64,000 bases of DNA, taken from assembly GCA_022402445.1 (NCBI GenBank), contig JAKRSF010000003.1, forward strand, positions 248,001 to 312,000. Reading direction: 5' to 3'. Below the pieces are notes generated by a model. The model had not been told where the DNA came from, did not search any database, and was given only the letters and a program-made list of their open reading frames with translations. Positions within the stretch are counted from its first letter, which is position 1; each line of letters begins with the position of its first letter. This document shows positions 1 through 7,390 of this stretch, in pieces. The DNA is from Cyanobacteriota bacterium (GTDB lineage Bacteria; Cyanobacteriota; Cyanobacteriia; CACIAM-69d). Made by a program: the position numbers and the translations under genes.

Positions 1-186
1 CACTTTTTGGTGGCCTAGTGTTGGTTCGATTCAGTTGATAAACGACGATCAGACCCTATTTCCATAGCTCGCGATCGCGGATCTGCTTTTCCTAATCCTG
101 GTTGGACCTGGGGGGCGAGATGCGATCGCTTTTTGATGGCTATTTTTTGATTATTTTTTTGATGGTCCAGGAGTGTACGGGTAACG
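1..186. other. mutM upstream region
   Basis: No gene is visible here. It contains an AT-rich run with repeated TTTTTTGAT motifs at about 131-165, just before mutM, which is a plausible promoter area. I could not fix -35/-10 boxes. Confidence 0.4.
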
Positions 187-1047
187 ATGCCGGAGCTGCC
201 GGAGGTGGAAACGGTGCGGCGGGGGTTGGCGGACACCACCGTCGGTTGGTCCCTTGAGGGGGGCGAGGTGTTGCTCGATCGCGCGATCGCGGCCCCCGCG
301 CCAGACCGTTTTCTCAAACATCTAACCGGTTGCCAAATCCATCAATGGCACCGGCGGGGCAAATATTTGCTGGGGGAACTGCGGCGGCAGGGCGGGCCGG
401 GGGGCTGGTTGGGGGTTCACCTGCGCATGACGGGGCAACTGCGCTGGCTCGATCGCACGGCCCCCCTCGGTCCCCACGATCGCGTGCGCCTCTGGACGGT
501 TCAGGGAAGCGCGGCGCGGGAACTGCGTTTTAGCGACATTCGCACCTTTGGGCGGCTGTGGTGGGTGCCGCCGGGAGTCGAGCCCGCCACGGTGATCACT
601 GGGCTGGCGAAGCTGGGGCCGGAGCCGTTTGATGGGGCATTCACGGGGGCTTATCTGAAAAAGTCCCTGGCGGGGCGATCGCGATCGCTCAAGGCGGCCC
701 TGCTGGATCAGGCATTGGTGGCGGGGCTGGGCAACATTTATGTGGATGAGGCGCTGTTTTTGAGCGGCCTGCACCCGGAAACCCCCGGCGCGGCCCTGAC
801 GGCGGCCCAGGGCGATCGCCTGCGGGACACCATCCGCAAAGTATTGACCGACAGCATCGCCGCCGGGGGCACCACCTTTAGCGATTTCATTTCCCTGACG
901 GGCGTCAATGGCAACTACGGCGGCGTCGCCTGGGTCTATCGGCGCACGGGCCAGCCCTGCCGGGTCTGCGGCACCGCGATCGCGCGGATCAAGATCGCCG
1001 GTCGCTCCAGCCACTTTTGCCCCCGCTGCCAACTGGCCCCAACCTGA
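187..1047 (+). CDS. mutM: Formamidopyrimidine-DNA glycosylase
   Basis: Base-excision repair enzyme that removes oxidised purines (8-oxoguanine, FapyG) and nicks the abasic site. The protein is 286 residues, close to the usual 270-290. It begins MPELPEVETV, so the catalytic Pro2 and Glu3 are present, and Lys59 matches the conserved beta-hairpin lysine. The C-terminal zinc finger is intact, with Cys258, Cys261, Cys278 and Cys281 and the DNA-contacting Arg273 in the hairpin. This start is fixed by the need for an N-terminal proline after Met removal. It is followed on the same strand by ndhO and mdh, with gaps that suggest a loose cluster rather than a tight operon. Confidence 0.97.
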   Translation: MPELPEVETVRRGLADTTVGWSLEGGEVLLDRAIAAPAPDRFLKHLTGCQIHQWHRRGKYLLGELRRQGGPGGWLGVHLRMTGQLRWLDRTAPLGPHDRVRLWTVQGSAARELRFSDIRTFGRLWWVPPGVEPATVITGLAKLGPEPFDGAFTGAYLKKSLAGRSRSLKAALLDQALVAGLGNIYVDEALFLSGLHPETPGAALTAAQGDRLRDTIRKVLTDSIAAGGTTFSDFISLTGVNGNYGGVAWVYRRTGQPCRVCGTAIARIKIAGRSSHFCPRCQLAPT

Positions 1048-1170
1048 GCGATCGCCTAGCCCATGACCTCGCCAACGGTCGAAACAAACTCTGTACAATA
1101 GCGGGACAGGTCGGTCGCCGCATCGCCGCGATCGCCGCACCTGCCACCCATTCACCTACCCACCGGATCG

Positions 1171-1386
1171 ATGTCAGTCAAAAAAGGGGCCGCCGTCCGC
1201 GCCATCCGCAGCCAACTCGAAAACAGCGTCGAAGCCCAGGCCAGCGACACCCGCTTTCCGCCGTACCTCTTTGAAACGCCGGGGGAAGTGCTCGAAGTCC
1301 GCGATGACTATGCCCTGGTGAAGTGGGGCCGCGTGCCCACGCCGAACATTTGGCTGCGGGTCGATCAGCTCGAAGTGTTTAGCTAG
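1171..1386 (+). CDS. ndhO: NAD(P)H-quinone oxidoreductase subunit O (NdhO)
   Basis: Small peripheral subunit of the cyanobacterial/chloroplast NDH-1 complex on the thylakoid membrane, which serves cyclic electron flow and respiration. The 71-residue protein starts MSVKKGAAVRAIR and contains the conserved core RFPPYLFETPGE, then YALVKWG, then a proline/tryptophan-rich PTPNIWLR end. Both the length and these motifs fit NdhO. I first considered PsaE, another small SH3-like subunit, but the LFETPGE and IWLR motifs belong to NdhO. It lies 39 bases upstream of mdh. Confidence 0.93.
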   Translation: MSVKKGAAVRAIRSQLENSVEAQASDTRFPPYLFETPGEVLEVRDDYALVKWGRVPTPNIWLRVDQLEVFS

Positions 1387-1448
1387 CCCTCCGCCCCTTC
1401 CCCGCGCGATCGCGCCCTTCCCCCATGGCCCCTCCCCCCGTTTCGCCC

Positions 1449-2381
1449 ATGCCCCGCGTCACCATCATCGGAGCCGGTCGGGTGGGCAGCACCCTCGCCC
1501 AGCGGCTGTTGGAACAGTACAACGTTGACGTGGTGCTGCTGGACATTGCCCCGGATCTGCCCAGGGCGATCGCGCTGGACCTGATGCAGGCGCGGGCCTT
1601 AGGAGGGCACGATCGCCAGATCATCGGCACCAACGACTATTGGGACACCGCCGGATCCGATGTGATCGTCATCGCCGCCGGTCTGCCGCGTAAACCGGGC
1701 ATGACCCGAGAGGATTTGATTAGCGTCAATGCCCGCATCGTCATCGACGCCACCCGCCAAGCCCTGGCGCGATCGCCCGAAGCCGCCCTCCTCGTCATCA
1801 CCAACCCCCTCGATGTGATGACCTACCTGGCATGGCGGGCCAGCGGTCTGCCGCCCCACCGGGTCATGGGCATGGCCGGGGTGCTCGACACGGCCCGGTT
1901 CCGCCACTTCATCGCCGAGGCCCTGGCCGTATCCTGGCACGATGTGAGCGCCCTAGTGATCGGCACCCACGGGGATACGATGGTGCCCCTGCCGCGCTAC
2001 GCCACGGTCCACGGTATTCCCCTGACGGAATTGTTGGAGGAGGAGGCGATCGCGGAGATTGTCCACCGCACCCAATTTGGCGGGGCCGAACTGGTCCAAC
2101 TATTCCGCAATGGCAGCGCCTACCAGGCCCCCGCCGCCGCCGCCGCCCAGATGGTGGCCTGTCTGTTGGGCCAGCGCCGCCAACTGTTGCCCGCTTCGGT
2201 GCCCCTCCAGGGGGCCTACGGCGTTGAGGATCTGTGCATTGGCGTGCCCATTTACCTGGGTGCCCAAGGGGTGGAGCAGGTGGTGGAACTGGACCTGACC
2301 AAGCCGGAGCGGGATGCCTTTGAGCGCTCCGTTACGGCGCTGCAAGAGGCCATCAAAACCGCCAGCTACTTGGTCGATTAG
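1449..2381 (+). CDS. mdh: Malate dehydrogenase (lactate/malate dehydrogenase family)
   Basis: NAD-dependent oxidoreductase interconverting malate and oxaloacetate. The chosen start gives MPRVTIIGAGRVGS, so the glycine-rich NAD loop follows at once. An in-frame ATG at 1425 would add eight proline-rich residues; neither start has a clear ribosome binding site. Further family landmarks are AAGLPRKPGMTR with the substrate-binding arginines, VITNPLDVMTY with the conserved Asn, and VIGTHGDTMVPL with the catalytic His. At 310 residues it has the length of the LDH-like bacterial malate dehydrogenases. Malate rather than lactate specificity is inferred from the arginine in the PRKPGMTR loop. Confidence 0.92.
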   Translation: MPRVTIIGAGRVGSTLAQRLLEQYNVDVVLLDIAPDLPRAIALDLMQARALGGHDRQIIGTNDYWDTAGSDVIVIAAGLPRKPGMTREDLISVNARIVIDATRQALARSPEAALLVITNPLDVMTYLAWRASGLPPHRVMGMAGVLDTARFRHFIAEALAVSWHDVSALVIGTHGDTMVPLPRYATVHGIPLTELLEEEAIAEIVHRTQFGGAELVQLFRNGSAYQAPAAAAAQMVACLLGQRRQLLPASVPLQGAYGVEDLCIGVPIYLGAQGVEQVVELDLTKPERDAFERSVTALQEAIKTASYLVD

Positions 2382-2426
2382 AGTGCATTCGGGTTTGAGG
2401 GATTCGGTCTCCCCAGGAGTGTAGCC

Positions 2427-2672
2427 ATGGCCGCCAAGCACCGGCGAGTTCAGTTCAATCCAGCGGTGCGGGAGTTTGTCTTGGATCGCGACGGTCACCG
2501 CTGCAACAGTTGCCAATGTCCAGGCAGCGTCGCCCCACTCGAAATTGATCACATCATCCCCCTCGCCCTCGGGGGCACCAACGACCTGAGCAATCTCCAA
2601 ATCCTGTGCAGTTCCTGTAATCGCCAAAAGCGCGATCGCCTTGATCCCCGCTTTCAACGGCGCTGGACTTGA
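2427..2672 (+). CDS. HNH endonuclease
   Basis: Small (81 residue) nuclease-fold protein. A CxxC pair (CNSC) is followed by the DHIIPL histidine strand, an asparagine in the NDLSNLQ turn, and a second CxxC pair (CSSC) and Asn-Arg. This is a complete HNH/zinc-ribbon module of the kind found in McrA-like proteins and free-standing HNH enzymes. A good ribosome binding site (AGGAG) sits about eight bases upstream of the ATG. There are no extra domains, so its substrate is unknown; it is not beside a methyltransferase or phage genes. It could be a repair or restriction-type nuclease. Confidence 0.88.
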   Translation: MAAKHRRVQFNPAVREFVLDRDGHRCNSCQCPGSVAPLEIDHIIPLALGGTNDLSNLQILCSSCNRQKRDRLDPRFQRRWT

Positions 2673-2716
2673 TTGGATTCAGGCGTGCCCCCTCGGCATC
2701 CTGCCCAAACCAGGGT

Positions 2717-3340
2717 TCAACCTAGATCAACACGGCGATAGAGGTCCGCGAGGGGAATTGCTAGGGTGGGCTGCTGGATCGCGATCGCGCCGTCGAGGTC
2801 CGTGCAGTCCACAAAACCCCAGCGTTGGTCATCTAGTTTTTCGTAATGTTCCACGCAGGGGCAATCTTGGCTGATTAAAAGATAGTGGCACAGGGTCGGA
2901 ATGGTGCGATAGACGCGGAACTTTTCGCCGCGATCGTAGGCTTCCGTACTGGGGGAAAGCACCTCAGCAATCAGTACCGGATTGAGGATTTCGTCGGTGC
3001 GATCGCCGTTGCCATCCTGATTAAAAACCGGCGCGCCATCGGTCACCATCACGTCAGGGTAGGTGCCCCGCTGCACTTCAGGAATCCACAGCCGCAGATC
3101 GCTATTAAACACCTCGCAATCGGAGTCCATCAGCAGCCGATCTAGCAGCACATACAGACATCCGGCAATGCGGCTGTGGTTGGCGGATCCTCCGGGCATT
3201 GGAACGATTTCCCCGTTGCGATATTCGTGGCGTTCTTCGGCGCTGGCTTCGCGCGATCGATAGTCATCAAGGCTATATCGGCGGTCGGTGGCAATAACCA
3301 TGGGCAGCTCCGGCGCGATCGCGGTGGCATCTGATCCCAT
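2717..3340 (-). CDS. Uma2 family (DUF820) endonuclease-like protein
   Basis: Member of the Uma2 family, which is hugely expanded in cyanobacteria and has a PD-(D/E)XK nuclease fold; the physiological role is unknown. The landmarks are YSLDDYRS near the N-terminus, YRNGEIVPMPGGSANHSRI, the first acidic site YPDVMV and the second VLIAEVLSPST. I chose the ATG at 3340 (MGSDATAIAPEL). The longer in-frame start at 3373 would overlap the pdhC terminator hairpin. The length of 207 residues is slightly over the usual 180-200. It stands alone, downstream of the pdhC terminator on the same strand. Confidence 0.87.
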   Translation of the reverse strand: MGSDATAIAPELPMVIATDRRYSLDDYRSREASAEERHEYRNGEIVPMPGGSANHSRIAGCLYVLLDRLLMDSDCEVFNSDLRLWIPEVQRGTYPDVMVTDGAPVFNQDGNGDRTDEILNPVLIAEVLSPSTEAYDRGEKFRVYRTIPTLCHYLLISQDCPCVEHYEKLDDQRWGFVDCTDLDGAIAIQQPTLAIPLADLYRRVDLG

Positions 3341-3371
3341 TATGGCCTGCCCCAAAAATAGCCATACCAAC

Positions 3372-3400
3372 AAAAAAAGGGCTGCACCACAATGCAGCCC
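3372..3400 (-). terminator. Rho-independent terminator of ilvN-pdhC
   Basis: Perfect 8-bp stem GGGCTGCA/TGCAGCCC with loop CCACAA. On the minus strand it is followed by seven T residues, 33 bases after the pdhC stop codon. Confidence 0.9.
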
Positions 3401-3432
3401 CCGAAAGTCCTTAAAGTCCTTATCGCGCCGTT

Positions 3433-4743
3433 CTACAGCGTCAAGGAAGCGGTTTGATTCTCGATCACATCCGCCAACTCCTTCAGGAACGACGCCGCAT
3501 CGGCCCCGTAAATAATGCGATGATCCGCCGTCAAATTCACCTGCATTTGCGTCTTCACGCCAAACATGCCATCCTTCGTCGCCACCACCTGCGGTTTAGA
3601 AGCGCCCACTGCCAAAATCGCCCCCTGACCGGGCGGCAAAATCGCATCAAAGCGATCCACCCCAAACATGCCCAGGTTCGACAGGGTGAATGTGCCGGTG
3701 GTGTACTCGTCCGGTTGCAGTTGCTTGGCCCGGGCGCGATCCACCAAATCCTTCCACTGGCGCGACAGGGAATACAAATCCGTCGCGTCGGCATTGCGCA
3801 GGACGGGGGTAATCAAACCGCCATCGGGCATCGCCACCGCCACCGCCACATTGATTTCGCTGCGGTACTGGATCGCATCGGGCGCGTAGGCCGCATTGAC
3901 AATGGGATATTTCCGCAGGGCCAGGGCCACGGCCTTCGCCAGGAGCGCCGTCATGGTGACGCCCTTGGACTTCACCTGTTTGTAGAGGGCGTCCAGTTTG
4001 TCGGTGGTGATGGTGTAGCCCACCCGGAAGACGGGCACCGACAGGCTTTGGTTCATGTTGTTGACCACGGCCTTCTGGAGGGTGGTCATGGCCTTGGCTT
4101 CGCCGGACAGGGGTGGCAGGGCCACGGGGGTCGCCGCGATCGCGGGAGCCGCCACAACGGGAGCCGCCACCGGAGCCGAAGCCGCCGGAGTCACCGCCGG
4201 AGCAACGGGGGCACGGCCAGCGGCCCGTTCCACATCTTCAGCGACGATGCGCCCGTGGGGACCGGACCCCACGAGACCCGTCAGATCTACCTTCAGTTCC
4301 TTAGCCAGTTTTCGGGCACGGGGGGACGCGATCGCGCGGCCATTGGTCCCCGCACTCGCCACCGGGGCAGACGCCGCCACGGGAGCCGGAGCCGCCGCAG
4401 CCACAGGGGCCGGAGCTGCCGCAGCCACGGGAGCCGGAGCCGCAGCAGCCGGAGCACCACTACCGAGGGACGCCGCCTTCGCCTTCGCCTCCTCGATTTC
4501 CGCCTCCGTTTCCGCAATCAGGGCGATCGTCTCCCCCACGGGCACCGCCGACCCCGCCTCCGAAATCACCACCGCCAGAAACCCTTCATTGAAGGATTCC
4601 ACGTCCATATCCGCCTTATCGGACTCGACGATCAAGATCGTTTCGCCCTTTTCCACCTTGTCGCCCGGAGCTTTTTCCCACGAGACGATCTTGCCTTCGG
4701 TCATCGTGGAGCTGAGGGCAGGCATGAAGACTTCGTGAATCAT
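3433..4743 (-). CDS. pdhC: Pyruvate dehydrogenase E2, dihydrolipoamide acetyltransferase
   Basis: E2 core of the pyruvate dehydrogenase complex; it transfers the acetyl group from lipoyl-lysine to CoA. The 436 residues show one N-terminal lipoyl domain (about 1-78) with the lipoylated lysine in VESDKADMDVE. A long Ala/Pro linker follows (about 90-130), then a peripheral-subunit-binding domain (SPRARKLAKELKVDL...GRIVAEDV, about 138-175). A second Ala/Pro linker leads to the catalytic domain, which ends with the DHRIIYGAD active site (His and Asp). It lies 86 bases downstream of ilvN and is followed by a strong terminator. E2 of the 2-oxoglutarate type is less likely in a cyanobacterium. Confidence 0.93.
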   Translation of the reverse strand: MIHEVFMPALSSTMTEGKIVSWEKAPGDKVEKGETILIVESDKADMDVESFNEGFLAVVISEAGSAVPVGETIALIAETEAEIEEAKAKAASLGSGAPAAAAPAPVAAAAPAPVAAAAPAPVAASAPVASAGTNGRAIASPRARKLAKELKVDLTGLVGSGPHGRIVAEDVERAAGRAPVAPAVTPAASAPVAAPVVAAPAIAATPVALPPLSGEAKAMTTLQKAVVNNMNQSLSVPVFRVGYTITTDKLDALYKQVKSKGVTMTALLAKAVALALRKYPIVNAAYAPDAIQYRSEINVAVAVAMPDGGLITPVLRNADATDLYSLSRQWKDLVDRARAKQLQPDEYTTGTFTLSNLGMFGVDRFDAILPPGQGAILAVGASKPQVVATKDGMFGVKTQMQVNLTADHRIIYGADAASFLKELADVIENQTASLTL

Positions 4744-4829
4744 GGGGCGCTCTACCAGGAACTTTCGGAGGTGTGTTGTGGAAATACCAAGGTCAGATTG
4801 TACCGCGCGATCGCCCCGGTGCGCGGGTT

Positions 4830-5360
4830 CTAGGGGAGCTGAACCACTTTGGCGGTATTGAGTTTGAGGGTTTCGGTATTGACGCCGGATTCGCGGGTGA
4901 GGGCAATTTTGCCGGTGCGGGCCACTTCGCGGATGCCGAACTTGCCCAGGACGCCCATGATGGCGACGAGTTTGCCCGGATCGCCCACCACCTCTAGGGT
5001 CAGGGAATCTTCACCAATATCGACGGCGCGGGCGCGGAACACCTGGGCCAGTTCGATGATTTCCGATCGCGTGGCGCTGGACGCATTGACCTTGAGCAGC
5101 ATCAATTCCCGTTCCACGCAGGGCAGTTCGGTGATGTCCTGCACCTTGATGACGTGGATGAGCTTATAGAGCTGCTTGACGATCTGTTCGATGATGCGAT
5201 CGTCGCCGGGGACGACCATGGTGATGCGCGAAATGTTGTTCTGTTCGGCGGGGCCGACGGCGAGGCTTTCGATATTGAAGCCGCGACGGGCAAATAGGCC
5301 GGCAATGCGCGTGAGGACGCCGGCTTCATCTTCGACAAGCACCGAGAGGGTGTGTTTCAT
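4830..5360 (-). CDS. ilvN: Acetolactate synthase small (regulatory) subunit
   Basis: Regulatory subunit of acetohydroxyacid synthase, the first common step of valine, leucine and isoleucine synthesis; it confers valine feedback inhibition. The N-terminal ACT domain is recognised by [37 protein letters not shown] (split here: ACT strand 1-10, [11 protein letters not shown] at about 29-39). A C-terminal ACT-like domain follows, with the [17 protein letters not shown] motif near the end. The 176-residue length matches the long-form IlvN/IlvH. It is co-directional with pdhC 86 bases downstream; both enzymes use pyruvate. Confidence 0.95.
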   Translation of the reverse strand: MKHTLSVLVEDEAGVLTRIAGLFARRGFNIESLAVGPAEQNNISRITMVVPGDDRIIEQIVKQLYKLIHVIKVQDITELPCVERELMLLKVNASSATRSEIIELAQVFRARAVDIGEDSLTLEVVGDPGKLVAIMGVLGKFGIREVARTGKIALTRESGVNTETLKLNTAKVVQLP

Positions 5361-5462
5361 GGCTGCTGTTGGGGATCGGGCGGGGGGCGCTCAGGACGGG
5401 ACCAGGGGGCCAGGTCCGAAAACCCCGCAAACTTTTAACTTACCCGAAAGCTGCCCGAAATC

Positions 5463-6392
5463 TCATTTTGTTGTCTGGCTTGGATCCTTTGAATCGAGTT
5501 GGGCGAACCAGGTTTGCAGGAGGGGATTGATTTGATCGGGGGCTTCGTCGTGGGGGCAGTGGCCGAGGCCGGGGAGCATTCGGACTTCGGCGCGATCGCT
5601 CCATTGGCCCATTTGCTGTGCCAGTTTGGGGGGAATCATGCGATCGCCGTCGCCCCAGAGGATCAGGACGGGAATTTCGAGGCGGGGCAGCAGATCGCGC
5701 ATTTTCGGGCCAAATCGGGGGCTGCTCATGGTGCGGATAATTTGGGCAAAGGCATCGGCTGCGCCGCGATCGCGGGCCGGCGCGCTCAAAATTTCCACCA
5801 AATCCCCATCAATGGCGGCGCGATCGCAATAGGCCACCCCCGCCCAGCGCCGCACCACCGCCGGTCGCCGCACCCCATAGAAAATCGTCTTCAGGAGCCA
5901 CGGGGCCGCCACAAGCCGCTCGATGGCATTCACTAAAGGCATCACCGCCTTGGGAACCAAATCTTCACGGGCCGCCGGATCCGGCAAACTAATCGCCACC
6001 ACCGCCGCCGCCATGGCCGGGTGACGATCCGCCGCCGTCAGGGCCACCAACGAGCCGATGGAATTGCCCACGATCGCCACGGGCCGCCCCAGCATCTGCC
6101 GCCAAAACTCAAACACCTGATCCGCCCAGAAATAGGCATCATAGGCCCCCGTCGGCGGTTTACTCGACGCCCCAAAACCCACGAGATCCAGGGCATAAAC
6201 GGGCCGCTGGGCCGCGATCGCCGCCATATTGTGCCGCCAATGGCCCACCGACGCCCCAAACCCATGGATCAACAGCACCGGCGTTCGGCCCTCGCCCGCC
6301 TCCCCCTCCGGCCCCGGCAAAAACGCATAGCGCGATCGCCAGCCCCGCCACACCCAATCGCGCCACCGGCCCGTCGTCGTCCGCCAGGACAT
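5463..6392 (-). CDS. Alpha/beta fold hydrolase
   Basis: Hydrolase of the alpha/beta superfamily with an apparently complete catalytic triad. The oxyanion motif is LIHGFGASVGHW, the nucleophile elbow GNSIGS, the acid ILWGDGDRMIPP and the histidine GLGHCPHDEAP. The start at 6392 (MSWRTTTGRWRDW) was chosen because upstream in-frame starts at 6443 and 6413 only add low-complexity residues. Its cyanobacterial relatives are mostly annotated only as hydrolases, so the substrate is unknown. It is co-directional with ilvN, 102 bases away. Confidence 0.85.
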   Translation of the reverse strand: MSWRTTTGRWRDWVWRGWRSRYAFLPGPEGEAGEGRTPVLLIHGFGASVGHWRHNMAAIAAQRPVYALDLVGFGASSKPPTGAYDAYFWADQVFEFWRQMLGRPVAIVGNSIGSLVALTAADRHPAMAAAVVAISLPDPAAREDLVPKAVMPLVNAIERLVAAPWLLKTIFYGVRRPAVVRRWAGVAYCDRAAIDGDLVEILSAPARDRGAADAFAQIIRTMSSPRFGPKMRDLLPRLEIPVLILWGDGDRMIPPKLAQQMGQWSDRAEVRMLPGLGHCPHDEAPDQINPLLQTWFAQLDSKDPSQTTK

Positions 6393-6703
6393 TGTGCCCC
6401 CGTTCAAAACCATCCCACCGCCCCTTCTCTCCACCCTTCCCACTGTAGCCCCCGGCCCCCCAAACGCGGTTCAATGCAGCGATCGCTACAAAACCGCCCC
6501 GTCAAAGTCGTTTGCAAGTTGGAGAGTGGGACTAAAATGATCGAATGACTCCCGTCGCGATCGCCCCTGGGTCCATCGTGGCGGAATCCGCGATCGTCCC
6601 AGCGCACCCAGTACGGCCCTGATCGAGTCAATCAACCGCACCGCCGCGCCCGCGATCGCCTCAACTACCGTCTCAGTTTTTAAACGCCAATCTACGCCAA
6701 ACA
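6393..6703. other. Divergent intergenic region, hydrolase/infC
   Basis: No gene seen. A possible infC promoter is TTTGCA (6511-6516), 16 bases, TAAAAT (6533-6538). This match is weak and unsupported by other signals. Confidence 0.3.
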
Positions 6704-7264
6704 ATGCCAGCGATCGACAGACGCAGAAGACCTCAAAAGCAGAACCTTCCCCCCATCAACGGCAACATCCGCGCCTCGGAAGTGCGGGTCATCGGTGCCG
6801 ACGGCTCCCAGCTTGGCATCATGAGTCTCGCGGAAGGCTGCCGCCTCGCCGATGAGCAGGAACTCGACCTCGTGCTGATCAGCGACAAGGCCACCCCCCC
6901 CGTCTGCCGAATTGTCGATTACGGCAAATACAAATTCGAGCAGGAGAAAAAAGCCCGCGAAGCCAAGAAGAAGCAGCACACGGCCGACGTCAAGGAGGTC
7001 AAGATGCGCTACAAAATCGATCCCCACGACTACAACGTGCGCCTGCGGGCGGCGGAGCGGTTCCTCAAGGCGGGCGACAAGGTGAAGGCCACCATCACCT
7101 TCCGGGGGCGCGAAATCCAGCACGCTTCCCTGGCGGAAACCCTGCTCAAGAAGATGCAGGACGATCTCCAGGAGGTGGCCGAGGTGCAGCAGGCCCCCAA
7201 ACGGGAAGGACGCAACATGATGATGATGCTCTCCCCCAAGAAAAAGGACGAGAAGAAAAAGTAG
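6704..7264 (+). CDS. infC: Translation initiation factor IF-3
   Basis: Binds the 30S subunit and proofreads initiator tRNA and start codon choice. The N-terminal domain is clear ([26 protein letters not shown] in pieces, with [23 protein letters not shown] next). A lysine-rich linker of about 20 residues follows ([17 protein letters not shown]). The C-terminal domain carries the [16 protein letters not shown] and [14 protein letters not shown] motifs. At 186 residues it has the normal length. The start used is ATG at 6704; many bacterial infC genes use a rare AUU start for autoregulation, which is not the case here. Confidence 0.96.
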   Translation: MPAIDRRRRPQKQNLPPINGNIRASEVRVIGADGSQLGIMSLAEGCRLADEQELDLVLISDKATPPVCRIVDYGKYKFEQEKKAREAKKKQHTADVKEVKMRYKIDPHDYNVRLRAAERFLKAGDKVKATITFRGREIQHASLAETLLKKMQDDLQEVAEVQQAPKREGRNMMMMLSPKKKDEKKK

Positions 7265-7390
7265 ACCACCGGTCACCGCGATCGCGCGATCGCCACCGTG
7301 GCCACCGCAGGGGTTAGCATCGGCGGGGATGGGATCAAGCGGGTCATCCCGCCGCCCCCATTCCCCATCAGACCAACGAGGGACTCGGGG

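Noticed and set aside
1-60. tRNA fragment suggested by GGTTCGATTC
   Set aside because: No matching T-arm pairing, no acceptor or anticodon stems. No other region has a full tRNA pattern.
1171-1386. PsaE
   Set aside because: The protein is small and SH3-like in size but has the NdhO motifs LFETPGE and IWLR; PsaE sequence features are absent.
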